The translations under genes and the position numbers were made by a program. This document shows, piece after piece, positions 8,290-14,963 of a stretch of DNA of 34,130 nt. The notes under the pieces were generated by a model. It saw nothing but the letters and a program-made list of their open reading frames with translations, did no database searches and was not told where the DNA came from. Source of the DNA: JAKAFX01 sp049965715 (GTDB lineage: Archaea; Thermoplasmatota; Thermoplasmata; Thermoplasmatales; Thermoplasmataceae); assembly GCA_049965715.1 (NCBI GenBank), contig JBMFWA010000015.1, positions 1-34,130 on the forward strand. Reading direction: 5' to 3'. Numbering within the stretch: position 1 is the stretch's first letter; each line of letters starts with the position of its first letter.

Positions 8290-8895
8290 TCTTCCGTTGA
8301 TATGTTCGATCAGTTTCGGGAGTTCCCCGATCTCGTCTATCATGTAGTCTGCATGATCTGAAACATTGTGATTTCCGTGCCTTACAAGAACTGAAACCGA
8401 TCCCAACGTTCTTGCAGGGATCATATCATTTTCGGAGTCGCCGACAACAAGAACCTCGGACGGTTTGAGACCCATGATCTTCAGAGCCTTTTCATAGGGT
8501 TCGGTGTGCGGTTTCCCGACCTTGACATCATCAATTGTGACAATGTCATTCACCGGGAGCTTTATCCTGGATACAGCCTCCCTTCGGCCTGATGTCACGA
8601 TAACGATTTTCATTCCCTTCTCCAGGAGAATGTTGAATGTTGGAAAAACATCAGGAAAAAGCTCAATCTGGGGAAGCTTCTCACCGAAGATGCTTTCCTC
8701 GGCCTCCTCTATCTTCCGGGGATACTCATAGTACTTTCCAGCCAGATCCACGCCGGGCAGACCTATGAGAGGTTTAAGATCGTTCCTCGGCACCTCAACC
8801 CCGAATCTTGTGAATGCACCGATCCATGCGTCCAGTCTCGCTTCCATTGAGTCCAGAAGTGTGCCATCCAGATCAGATATTATTCCTCTTATCAA
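8272..8895 (-). CDS. HAD-superfamily phosphatase (phosphoglycolate phosphatase-like)
   Basis: A cytoplasmic phosphohydrolase of 207 residues. Motif I is DLDGTLLDS with Asp8 and Asp10, motif II is VTSGRR (Thr101), the conserved lysine is in VGKPH (Lys128), and motif III is VVGDSENDM (Asp153 and Asp157). The cap is a small helical C1 type between motifs I and II. The reading frame continues upstream to 9039, but that part has no homology. TTG at 8895 lies about 28 nt after a strong TATA-like TTTTTTAATAA (8917-8929), and it begins MIRGIISDLDG, as expected for this fold. The substrate is unknown. Its end overlaps the convergent 7594-8289 gene by 18 nt. Confidence 0.88.
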   Translation of the reverse strand: MIRGIISDLDGTLLDSMEARLDAWIGAFTRFGVEVPRNDLKPLIGLPGVDLAGKYYEYPRKIEEAEESIFGEKLPQIELFPDVFPTFNILLEKGMKIVIVTSGRREAVSRIKLPVNDIVTIDDVKVGKPHTEPYEKALKIMGLKPSEVLVVGDSENDMIPARTLGSVSVLVRHGNHNVSDHADYMIDEIGELPKLIEHINGRSPVQL

Positions 8896-8916
8896 TGGCG
8901 AGGTATTGCAGCACCT

Positions 8917-8929
8917 TATTAAAAAATAC
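8917..8929 (-). promoter_or_regulatory. TATA-like promoter of the HAD phosphatase gene
   Basis: The minus-strand TTTTTTAATAAGG stretch is about 28 nt upstream of the proposed TTG start at 8895. It decides that start over longer upstream options. Confidence 0.5.
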
Positions 8930-8953
8930 TTGCTGGAGCCCGAGAGTTGCGAC

Positions 8954-8965
8954 ATAAATTTATAC
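8954..8965 (+). promoter_or_regulatory. TATA-like promoter of the alcohol dehydrogenase-family gene
   Basis: ATAAATTTATA is about 25 nt before the ATG at 8985. It lies back-to-back with the HAD promoter, leaving a compact divergent control region. Confidence 0.5.
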
Positions 8966-8984
8966 GGATTTAAAATGAAGTTCC

Positions 8985-9998
8985 ATGAAGGCTGCACATC
9001 TAAAGGCCATAAAGACGCCAATTGAAACATTTGAAGCACCTGTTCCTGTACCCGGTGCTGATGATGTCGTAATAAAGCAGAAGATGACTGGAATATGTTA
9101 CCGGGACATTCTCACCCAGGATGGTTTTCTACCAAGGGTCAAGCTTCCCATAATCCCCGGACATGAAATCTCGGGAATAATCACCTCCGTGGGATCTGAT
9201 GTCATAGATTTCAAAGTTGGTGACAGGGTTGCAAGCCTTATCTATGAACCATGTGGAAAATGCGAATACTGTCTTTCAGGAAGGGAGAATCTCTGCAGGG
9301 ACAAGAAGACCTTCGGCGAAAGCATAGAGGGTGCCTATGCGCCGTATGTGAAGGTGAACCAGAGAAGCCTGGTGAAGGTTCCGGAGGGCGTATCAGAGGA
9401 GGGATCAGTTATAGCTGCATGCGTTACAGGCATGCTCTATCATGCCATGGCAGTCGAGGGGAAGCTTCAGCCAGGGCAGACTGTACTGATCACTGGAGCT
9501 GGCGGGGGAATCGGGGCGCATGCTGTTGAGATCGCCAAGGCACTTGATGCGAAGGTGATTGCTGAAACATCGTCTGAGTGGAAGAGGGAGAAGCTTCTGG
9601 AGATCGGTGCGGATCATGTAGTATCGGGAAGCGAGGACTTTGAAAAGTCTGTGAAGAAGATCACAGGGCAGGGTGTGGATCTGGTTCTTGAGTGCGTTGG
9701 CATATACACCTTCAGCAAGGCTCTTCGTTCGCTGAAACCCGGGGGAAGAATGGTTGTGGTCGGCAATATTGTACCGGATCCCGTGGAACTCCCCCTTGGT
9801 CTCATTATCCTCAAGGGAAATTCTGTGATAGGAAGCATCAGTTCCACGAGAAGCGACATCACGGAAGTCTTCAGGCTTGAGCTTCAGGGAAAGTTGAAGC
9901 CCATTATAGACAGGACAGTGGATCTTGACAGCGTTGAGGATGCGTACACTGAAATCAGATCGAGGAAGAACATCGGAAGGGTTCTCATCAAGTTCTAA
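8985..9998 (+). CDS. Zinc-type medium-chain dehydrogenase, acryloyl-CoA reductase-like
   Basis: An NAD(P)H-dependent MDR-family oxidoreductase of 337 residues. It has Cys38 in GICYRD and His60-Glu61 in PGHEISG. The structural-zinc lobe has four cysteines (90, 93, 96, 104). A Rossmann motif TGAGGGIGAHA follows the CVTGM stretch. The CYRD and C-V-T-G-M signatures and overall layout resemble the acryloyl-CoA reductase I recall from Sulfolobus, which acts in the 3-hydroxypropionate part of carbon fixation. A generic zinc alcohol dehydrogenase is equally possible, because no other pathway gene is nearby. Its stop overlaps the convergent Cld-family gene by a few bases. Confidence 0.9.
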   Translation: MKAAHLKAIKTPIETFEAPVPVPGADDVVIKQKMTGICYRDILTQDGFLPRVKLPIIPGHEISGIITSVGSDVIDFKVGDRVASLIYEPCGKCEYCLSGRENLCRDKKTFGESIEGAYAPYVKVNQRSLVKVPEGVSEEGSVIAACVTGMLYHAMAVEGKLQPGQTVLITGAGGGIGAHAVEIAKALDAKVIAETSSEWKREKLLEIGADHVVSGSEDFEKSVKKITGQGVDLVLECVGIYTFSKALRSLKPGGRMVVVGNIVPDPVELPLGLIILKGNSVIGSISSTRSDITEVFRLELQGKLKPIIDRTVDLDSVEDAYTEIRSRKNIGRVLIKF

Positions 9999-10657
9999 TC
10001 AATCGGTAGGGATTCGGTGAATATCCCTATGAAGATTGGATGTTCCCTGGTCACCCATCTGTGTGCCTCTGCCTCCCTGAGCTTTGCCGTGACATGGCTC
10101 CAGCCGACCAGCGTATCTGTTTCGTAAAGAACCACGAATTCCTGGTCTCCGAGCCCGAATGAATACGTTGTGTATGATCTGATTCCCCTGTTCTCCGGAT
10201 GTGAGACTGCCATGCCAATGTGTTCAGCCATGATCTTTTTTCTCTTCTCGTATTCGGTCAGATACCACTCCGGCGACTTGACCATGGGATATGATACAAA
10301 ATATTTCGACGGCCTGTGCCTCAGGGTGGATGCCAGATCTCCACTTTCCTTGAGGTATGGGGAATCCTCGTAAAGCGATATCATACCATATGCTGGCTCC
10401 GAGAATTCCCTGAGTGTGGACCTCAGGGATCGCTTGAAGTGCTCAATGGTCTCAATGTCCGCTGATGAGAACCAGAAGATCAGATCGGAATCCGACCTGA
10501 CTGAAAGGTACATATTGATGCTTACAAGTTTTTCCCCGAACCTTTCTTTCATTGAGTCAAGATCACTGTTCAGTGATGATCTCCTGTCACGATCAAGATT
10601 CCAGTATGCAGGTGTAAGTCTCTCGACCTGCACTGCCATAAAAAGAGGTATTGACAT
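9995..10657 (-). CDS. Chlorite dismutase-family heme protein (HemQ-like)
   Basis: A 220-residue protein of the Cld/EfeB superfamily. Signatures include KYFVSYPMVKSPEWYL (118-133), KKIMAEH with His146 as the likely proximal heme ligand, and SFGLGDQEFVVLYETD (166-181). In bacteria the family includes coproheme decarboxylase (HemQ) and true chlorite dismutases; in archaea the role is poorly settled. With hemA also in this window, a part in heme synthesis or heme handling is a reasonable inference. An in-frame ATG at 10639 is an alternative start. The gene is divergent from the homogentisate-pathway operon. Confidence 0.88.
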   Translation of the reverse strand: MSIPLFMAVQVERLTPAYWNLDRDRRSSLNSDLDSMKERFGEKLVSINMYLSVRSDSDLIFWFSSADIETIEHFKRSLRSTLREFSEPAYGMISLYEDSPYLKESGDLASTLRHRPSKYFVSYPMVKSPEWYLTEYEKRKKIMAEHIGMAVSHPENRGIRSYTTYSFGLGDQEFVVLYETDTLVGWSHVTAKLREAEAHRWVTREHPIFIGIFTESLPID

Positions 10658-10747
10658 GAACGATCATCGCTTCGACGATAATTACTATTTCTTTTGCATG
10701 ACTACGGAAGGGTTCAGTAAAAGGACAGTTTCGAGTAAGGCTGAGAT

Positions 10748-10758
10748 GATAAATATTA
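10748..10758 (+). promoter_or_regulatory. TATA-like promoter of the homogentisate-pathway operon
   Basis: GATAAATATTATT is about 28 nt before the ATG at 10783. It supports this ATG over the in-frame TTG at 10765 and implies a leaderless operon mRNA. Confidence 0.5.
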
Positions 10759-10782
10759 TTAGATTTGTGGAATTACATATGC

Positions 10783-11868
10783 ATGAATGATCAACCGTTT
10801 CTGGACAGTGTTGACGCTATAGAGTTCTATGTTGGATCAGCACGCCACTGGGCATATTTCCACAGGAATGCAATGGGTTTCAACCTGCTTGGGTACAGCG
10901 GGCCTGAGACAGGCGTGCGGGACAGGGTCTCGTATCTCATGCAGCAGGGTGACGTGAAACTGAAGTTCACGAGCTTTCTCAAGCCTGAATCTCCCATAGG
11001 AGATCACTTCAGGATTCATGGCGACGGGGTCAGGGATATATCGCTGAAGGTAGATGACATAGACTATTCGGTCTCTGAGATCAAGAAGAGGGGAGTCATC
11101 AGGCCATCGGGTATAACCGATATGAAGGGCGGGGACGGGAAGATCAGGACGAGCACCATAAGAACATATGGGGAAACCATGCATACCCTGATGGACTACT
11201 CAGACTATTCAGGAGAACTCCCACCCGGCTTTGAATATGCAGACCAGAAGGGAAAATCAGTGGGGCTGAGGAAGGTGGATCACATAGTCGGCAATGTTGA
11301 GGACCGGAAGATGGACGACTGGGTGAATTACTACATCAGGGGACTCGACTTCAAGCAGCTCATAAGTTTTGATGACAGGGATATCAGCACGCAATACTCT
11401 GCCCTGAGATCGAAGGTGGTGCATTACAACAACAGGAAGATCATATTTCCGATCAATGAGCCTGCCCTGGGACTTAAGAAATCGCAGATACAGGAGTATC
11501 TTGACTACTATAATTCTCCTGGTGTACAGCACATTGCCCTTCTCACAGACAACATAATCCAGACGGTTTCGGCACTGAAGGCAAACGGGGTTGAATTCCT
11601 TTCCACGCCTGCCAGTTACTACGACACCCTCGAAGAGAGGGTCGGAAGGATTGACGAGGACATTGAGAAGATCCGGAATCTTGACATACTGGTGGACAGG
11701 GACAATGACGGATATCTTCTTCAGATATTCACAAAGCCCATTGGTGACAGGCCCACATTCTTTTACGAAATCATACAGAGGAAAGGTGGCACATCCTTTG
11801 GCAAGGGTAACTTCAAGGCTCTTTTTGAATCCATCGAGAAAGAGCAGGCACGCAGGGGAAATCTGTGA
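10783..11868 (+). CDS. hpd: 4-hydroxyphenylpyruvate dioxygenase
   Basis: An Fe(II) dioxygenase of the vicinal-oxygen-chelate fold that converts 4-hydroxyphenylpyruvate to homogentisate. The 361 residues form two VOC domains. The three iron ligands are all visible in the C-terminal domain: His167 in VDHIVGNV, His250 in GVQHIALLT and Glu329 in FFYEIIQRKG. The terminal RKGGTSFGKGNFKALFESIE helix is characteristic of the family. The ATG at 10783 was chosen because a TATA-like element lies about 28 nt upstream; the frame extends to a TTG at 10765. It is first in a three-gene tyrosine degradation cluster. Confidence 0.96.
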   Translation: MNDQPFLDSVDAIEFYVGSARHWAYFHRNAMGFNLLGYSGPETGVRDRVSYLMQQGDVKLKFTSFLKPESPIGDHFRIHGDGVRDISLKVDDIDYSVSEIKKRGVIRPSGITDMKGGDGKIRTSTIRTYGETMHTLMDYSDYSGELPPGFEYADQKGKSVGLRKVDHIVGNVEDRKMDDWVNYYIRGLDFKQLISFDDRDISTQYSALRSKVVHYNNRKIIFPINEPALGLKKSQIQEYLDYYNSPGVQHIALLTDNIIQTVSALKANGVEFLSTPASYYDTLEERVGRIDEDIEKIRNLDILVDRDNDGYLLQIFTKPIGDRPTFFYEIIQRKGGTSFGKGNFKALFESIEKEQARRGNL

Positions 11869-11874
11869 TTTCCC

Positions 11875-12762
11875 ATGAGGGTGGGAAGGGCAAGAACTCC
11901 GGACGGGACCTTTGCAGTCTTCGAAAAAAACGGTAAACTGTATCGCCTGACCGGGGAACCGGAAAAAGATCATGGGAGCGATCCCTTTTACAACGCGGTT
12001 TGGAGGATTATCAGACATGATGGGGACACACACGGTGCTGAGGAAGTTACAGATTACACACTGGATATACCGATCCCTGAGGTCAGGAGCATCAGGGACT
12101 TCTTCGCCTTCGAGGAACATGTGATGAATTCCAGGAAGCACAGGGGCCTGGAGGTGGTGAAAGAATGGTACGAATTTCCTGCATTCTACTACAGCAACAC
12201 CTCCAATCTTTTTGCATCCGGAGATACGGTGCCAAAGCCGTCATATACAGAGCAGCTTGACTTCGAGGCTGAATTTGCCTTCGTGATCGGAAAGGACGGA
12301 AGGGACATCGCTGCAGGCGAGGCATGGGATCATATAATGGGCGTTACACTGGCTAATGACTGGAGCGCAAGGGACATACAACTGAAGGAATACAAGATAG
12401 GACTTGGCCCGGCAAAGGCCAAGGATTTTGCCACAAGCATCGGACCATTTCTCCTCACCACTGACGAGGTGCTGCAGAGAATGAATAAGAGTGGAAAGAT
12501 AGATCTGCCTGTCACCATTAAGCGAAATGGAAAGGTTTTTAGCATGAATAACCTCAATACAATCCACTGGAATGTCGAGGCATTGATTGAGAGGGCGTCA
12601 ATGGATTCCTGGCTGAGGAGGGGCGATGTGATAATGACGGGAACTGTGGGACACGGATGCCTGTTTGAAAACGGCCCTGGAGAGGATGGCTGGCTTCAGG
12701 CAGGGGAAGAGATTGAGATTTCATCAGATGCAATCGGAAAACTGACCAACAGAATATCATGA
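11875..12762 (+). CDS. Fumarylacetoacetate hydrolase-family protein
   Basis: Hydrolyses fumarylacetoacetate to fumarate and acetoacetate, the last step of the homogentisate pathway. In 295 residues it keeps the family's divalent-metal ligands: Asp75 in RDFFAFEEHV, Glu131 and Glu133 in DFEAEFAFVIG, and Asp162 in ANDWSARD. The catalytic His82 is seven residues after Asp75, as in mouse FAH (Asp126 and His133). The C-terminal GDVIMTGTVGHGCLFENG stretch is typical. It lies 6 nt after the dioxygenase gene, and its context makes fumarylacetoacetase the best call. Other FAH-fold hydrolases act on acylpyruvates, so maleylacetoacetate or a related beta-diketone remains possible. Confidence 0.93.
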   Translation: MRVGRARTPDGTFAVFEKNGKLYRLTGEPEKDHGSDPFYNAVWRIIRHDGDTHGAEEVTDYTLDIPIPEVRSIRDFFAFEEHVMNSRKHRGLEVVKEWYEFPAFYYSNTSNLFASGDTVPKPSYTEQLDFEAEFAFVIGKDGRDIAAGEAWDHIMGVTLANDWSARDIQLKEYKIGLGPAKAKDFATSIGPFLLTTDEVLQRMNKSGKIDLPVTIKRNGKVFSMNNLNTIHWNVEALIERASMDSWLRRGDVIMTGTVGHGCLFENGPGEDGWLQAGEEIEISSDAIGKLTNRIS

Positions 12763-12766
12763 GGTG
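12761..12766 (+). promoter_or_regulatory. Shine-Dalgarno site of homogentisate dioxygenase
   Basis: GAGGTG ends 6 nt before the ATG at 12773. It favours that ATG over the out-of-frame ATG at 12769 and shows that an operon-internal gene uses a ribosome-binding site. Confidence 0.55.
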
Positions 12767-12772
12767 TTATGA

Positions 12773-13915
12773 ATGGTTTATTATGTGAAACAGGGAATTA
12801 TGCCTGACTCCAGGCATACGTATACCGACAGGGATCATCTTCTGAGGGAGGAGCTGTTCGGAGAGGAGAGTTTTGACGGGCCGTATTCGCTTGTCTACCA
12901 CAGTGGGGAACCCACCGACGTGGTGTCCATATCTAGGCTAGCGAAGGAAAATGTTCCCCAGGATGCCTCTGACGACGGCCATAAGCACCTGAAGTCTTTT
13001 GAAATGAAGGCATCCGGTGATTTCTATTCAGGCAGAATTCCGCTGATATTCAATGATCGCATAGTTATAGGAATCCTGAAACCCGAGAGCGATGCGGGCA
13101 CACTGTTCAGGCATGCACTTTCGGAACAGCTGTTCTATGTCCAGAAAGGGTCAGGTTCCATCAAGAGCATACTGGGAAACCTTCCATTCAGGAAGGGCGA
13201 TTATGTATACATACCAAAAGGGACAACATACTATCCTGAATATACAAGGGGAAGCGAGTTCCTGTTCCTCGAGTCCAGAGACAGAATTTCCATCCCCCAG
13301 AGATATCTGAACTCCTGTGGCCAGCTGAAGGAAGGTTCGCCATATTATACCAGGGATATCAGGGTGCCGTACCTCCCATATTTTGATTCTGTACCGGGAT
13401 ACAGTGACGTTACCGTTGACTTTGGCGACCATTATGTTCTGGAACATCGCAACAGCAGTCCCATGGACGTTGTCGGCTGGGACGGTTATCTGTATCCATT
13501 TGCTGTAAACATTGACAGCATGGCACCCATTGTCGGGAAACTTCACATGCCTCCGCCGGTTCATGAGACATTCTCAGGGAAGTCCTTCATGGTTGGCACC
13601 TTTCTTCCAAGAAAGTTTGATTTCCATCCTAAGGCGATACCCATCTCATACTACCACAGCAACATCGACACAGATGAGGTGCTGTTCTATTCAAGCGGTT
13701 CGTTCATGAGCAGGAAAGGAATTTCACAGGGATCGATCACCATTCACGTCAGGGGACTGATTCATGGGCCTCAACCGGGAATGGTTGAGAACGCCATTGG
13801 AAAAGAGGAGACAGACGAGGTGGCTGTCATGATAGAAGCCTATGATCCTGTAAGGATAACACCCCAGGCTAAATCCATCGAAGATAATCATTACATGGAA
13901 TCATGGCACAGGTAG
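12773..13915 (+). CDS. hmgA: Homogentisate 1,2-dioxygenase
   Basis: Cleaves the homogentisate ring to maleylacetoacetate using Fe(II) in a cupin fold. The protein has 380 residues, shorter than the roughly 440-residue animal and bacterial enzymes. Family features include GWDGYLYPFAVNID, HMPPPVHETF, PISYYHSNIDTDEVLFY, SGSFMSRKGI and HVRGLIHGPQPG. The likely iron ligands are His295, Glu302 and His331. The first and last are 36 residues apart, as I recall for human HGD, but the His to Glu spacing is seven instead of six. It lies 10 nt after the FAH gene with its own Shine-Dalgarno sequence. Clustering with hpd and the FAH gene makes the call firm. Confidence 0.93.
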   Translation: MVYYVKQGIMPDSRHTYTDRDHLLREELFGEESFDGPYSLVYHSGEPTDVVSISRLAKENVPQDASDDGHKHLKSFEMKASGDFYSGRIPLIFNDRIVIGILKPESDAGTLFRHALSEQLFYVQKGSGSIKSILGNLPFRKGDYVYIPKGTTYYPEYTRGSEFLFLESRDRISIPQRYLNSCGQLKEGSPYYTRDIRVPYLPYFDSVPGYSDVTVDFGDHYVLEHRNSSPMDVVGWDGYLYPFAVNIDSMAPIVGKLHMPPPVHETFSGKSFMVGTFLPRKFDFHPKAIPISYYHSNIDTDEVLFYSSGSFMSRKGISQGSITIHVRGLIHGPQPGMVENAIGKEETDEVAVMIEAYDPVRITPQAKSIEDNHYMESWHR

Positions 13916-14400
13916 CCATGAATTATCAGGAATCAAGAGAGATGAAATCCTTAGTTAATTTCAGGAAAGAAGACCCGTTTCCCGAGAGAGGTGAGGCTTC
14001 TGTGACGTTCATATCAGATGGATCGCGCTTCGTTCTTATAAAGCGCAACATGAGGAATGATGATCCATGGAGCGGCCAGATGGCCCTGCCAGGCGGTTAC
14101 AGAAAAAAGGGCGAATCATCCTCTGAAACCGCGCGCAGAGAGGCATACGAGGAGGTTGGAATAGAACTGAAAATCCTCTATTACATGGGGCTCTATGATT
14201 CGAAGGCCAGGAATATCGAGGTGAAGGCCTTCATATCTGAGGTGCCCTCATCTGCTGAACCCATACCGGGCGACGAGGTCAGCGAGGCTTTCTGGGTGCC
14301 TGTTCAGAGTCTTGTGAAGACTTCGGATGCATATATGTACGGGCAGTACAGAATATGGGGCATGACCTACAGGATACTCGCGGACATTCTTCAGCATTAG
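13903..14400 (+). CDS. NUDIX hydrolase, possibly CoA or ADP-ribose pyrophosphatase
   Basis: A pyrophosphohydrolase of 165 residues or slightly fewer. The NUDIX box is complete at residues 65-87 (G-x5-E-x7-REAYEEVGI). The stretch DPWSGQMALPGGYRKKGES just before and into the box resembles the CoA pyrophosphatase subgroup, but this is not decisive. The longest frame overlaps the end of hmgA by 13 nt; ATG 13918 and ATG 13942 are alternative starts that keep the whole domain. It is probably cotranscribed with the tyrosine degradation genes, yet no role in that pathway is known to me. Confidence 0.9.
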   Translation: MAQVAMNYQESREMKSLVNFRKEDPFPERGEASVTFISDGSRFVLIKRNMRNDDPWSGQMALPGGYRKKGESSSETARREAYEEVGIELKILYYMGLYDSKARNIEVKAFISEVPSSAEPIPGDEVSEAFWVPVQSLVKTSDAYMYGQYRIWGMTYRILADILQH

Positions 14401-14410
14401 ATTTATATTG
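14401..14410 (+). promoter_or_regulatory. TATA-like promoter of the PPC-domain gene
   Basis: ATTTATATTG lies about 23 nt before the ATG at 14428, directly after the NUDIX stop codon, suggesting a new leaderless transcript. Confidence 0.45.
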
Positions 14411-14427
14411 AAACGCAATACTCAGTC

Positions 14428-14844
14428 ATGCATTCATCAGTTGAGAATAACGAGATCATTGCAAAGCTTGACGCGGGTGAGGACGTGATCGGTTCAATAG
14501 AGGATCTCTGCAGGCAGCATGAGATCAGTTCAGGAACTATTCTCTGGGCCGTGGGTATGATAAGAGGCGCGGATGTGGGTTACTTCGCGTCACCGGAGTA
14601 CGACAGAATCACCATCAGGGAAAGGGCTGAGGTCGTTTCGTTTCACGGATCCATTGCACATGACACACCCCGGCTCCATGTACATGTTTCCCTTGCCGTT
14701 GCAGATCACAGTGTCAAGGGCGGTCACCTATTTGGCGGCGTCGCCGATCCCCTGCTTGAGATTCACATACACAGGCTTGATCGCATAGTCCTTGGCAGAT
14801 CAGAGAATCCAAAGTCCGGCCTCAGGGAATTGTCCGTTGAATGA
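14428..14844 (+). CDS. PPC/DUF296-domain protein
   Basis: A 138-residue single-domain protein of the plant-and-prokaryote-conserved (PPC, DUF296) family. Recognisable parts are AKLDAGEDVIGSIEDLC, the ISSGTILWAVGMIRGADVGYF strand pair, EVVSFHGSIAHD, and a histidine-rich LHVHVSLAVADHSVKGGHLFGG stretch followed by EIHIHRL. In plants this fold is linked to AT-hook proteins; prokaryotic stand-alone members form trimers and their role is unsettled. No AT-hook is present. The histidines could bind a metal, which is interesting beside the ZIP transporter, but this is inference. Confidence 0.88.
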   Translation: MHSSVENNEIIAKLDAGEDVIGSIEDLCRQHEISSGTILWAVGMIRGADVGYFASPEYDRITIRERAEVVSFHGSIAHDTPRLHVHVSLAVADHSVKGGHLFGGVADPLLEIHIHRLDRIVLGRSENPKSGLRELSVE

Positions 14845-14857
14845 TATCGAACATACC

Positions 14858-14875
14858 CGGCTGATCCAACAGCCG
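14858..14875 (+). terminator. Hairpin downstream of the PPC-domain gene
   Basis: CGGCTG and CAGCCG form a perfect 6-bp stem with the 6-nt loop ATCCAA, 14 nt after the stop codon. A T-run (ATATTTTT) follows about 12 nt later. Archaeal termination depends mainly on T-runs, so the terminator role is tentative. Confidence 0.35.
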
Positions 14876-14934
14876 ACACCGCATCCATATTTTTCATCAG
14901 TATTTGGCAAAGTGTTTCCCGATTGCTACAAAAC

Positions 14935-14943
14935 GTTTTATTA
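14935..14943 (+). promoter_or_regulatory. TATA-like promoter of the ZIP transporter gene
   Basis: GTTTTATTA is about 25 nt before the ATG at 14964. Its right edge merges with the metal-regulator palindrome. Confidence 0.5.
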
Positions 14944-14956
14944 GGTCTGCCTAATA
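14939..14956 (+). promoter_or_regulatory. DtxR/IdeR-type metal-regulator operator
   Basis: TATTAGGTCTGCCTAATA is a palindrome with perfect 7-bp arms around a 4-bp centre. TTAGG-N4-CCTAA is the core pattern bound by DtxR/IdeR/MntR-family metal-dependent repressors. It overlaps the TATA box and ends 7 nt before the start codon of a metal transporter. Occupancy by a metal-loaded repressor would block initiation. No repressor gene is in the window. Confidence 0.72.
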
Positions 14957-14963
14957 TTCTTTA

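Noticed and set aside
10735..10765. Possible C/D-box pair (CTGA then GATGATAA)
   Set aside because: There is no matching upstream box C, and the AT-rich part is better explained as the promoter of the hpd operon.
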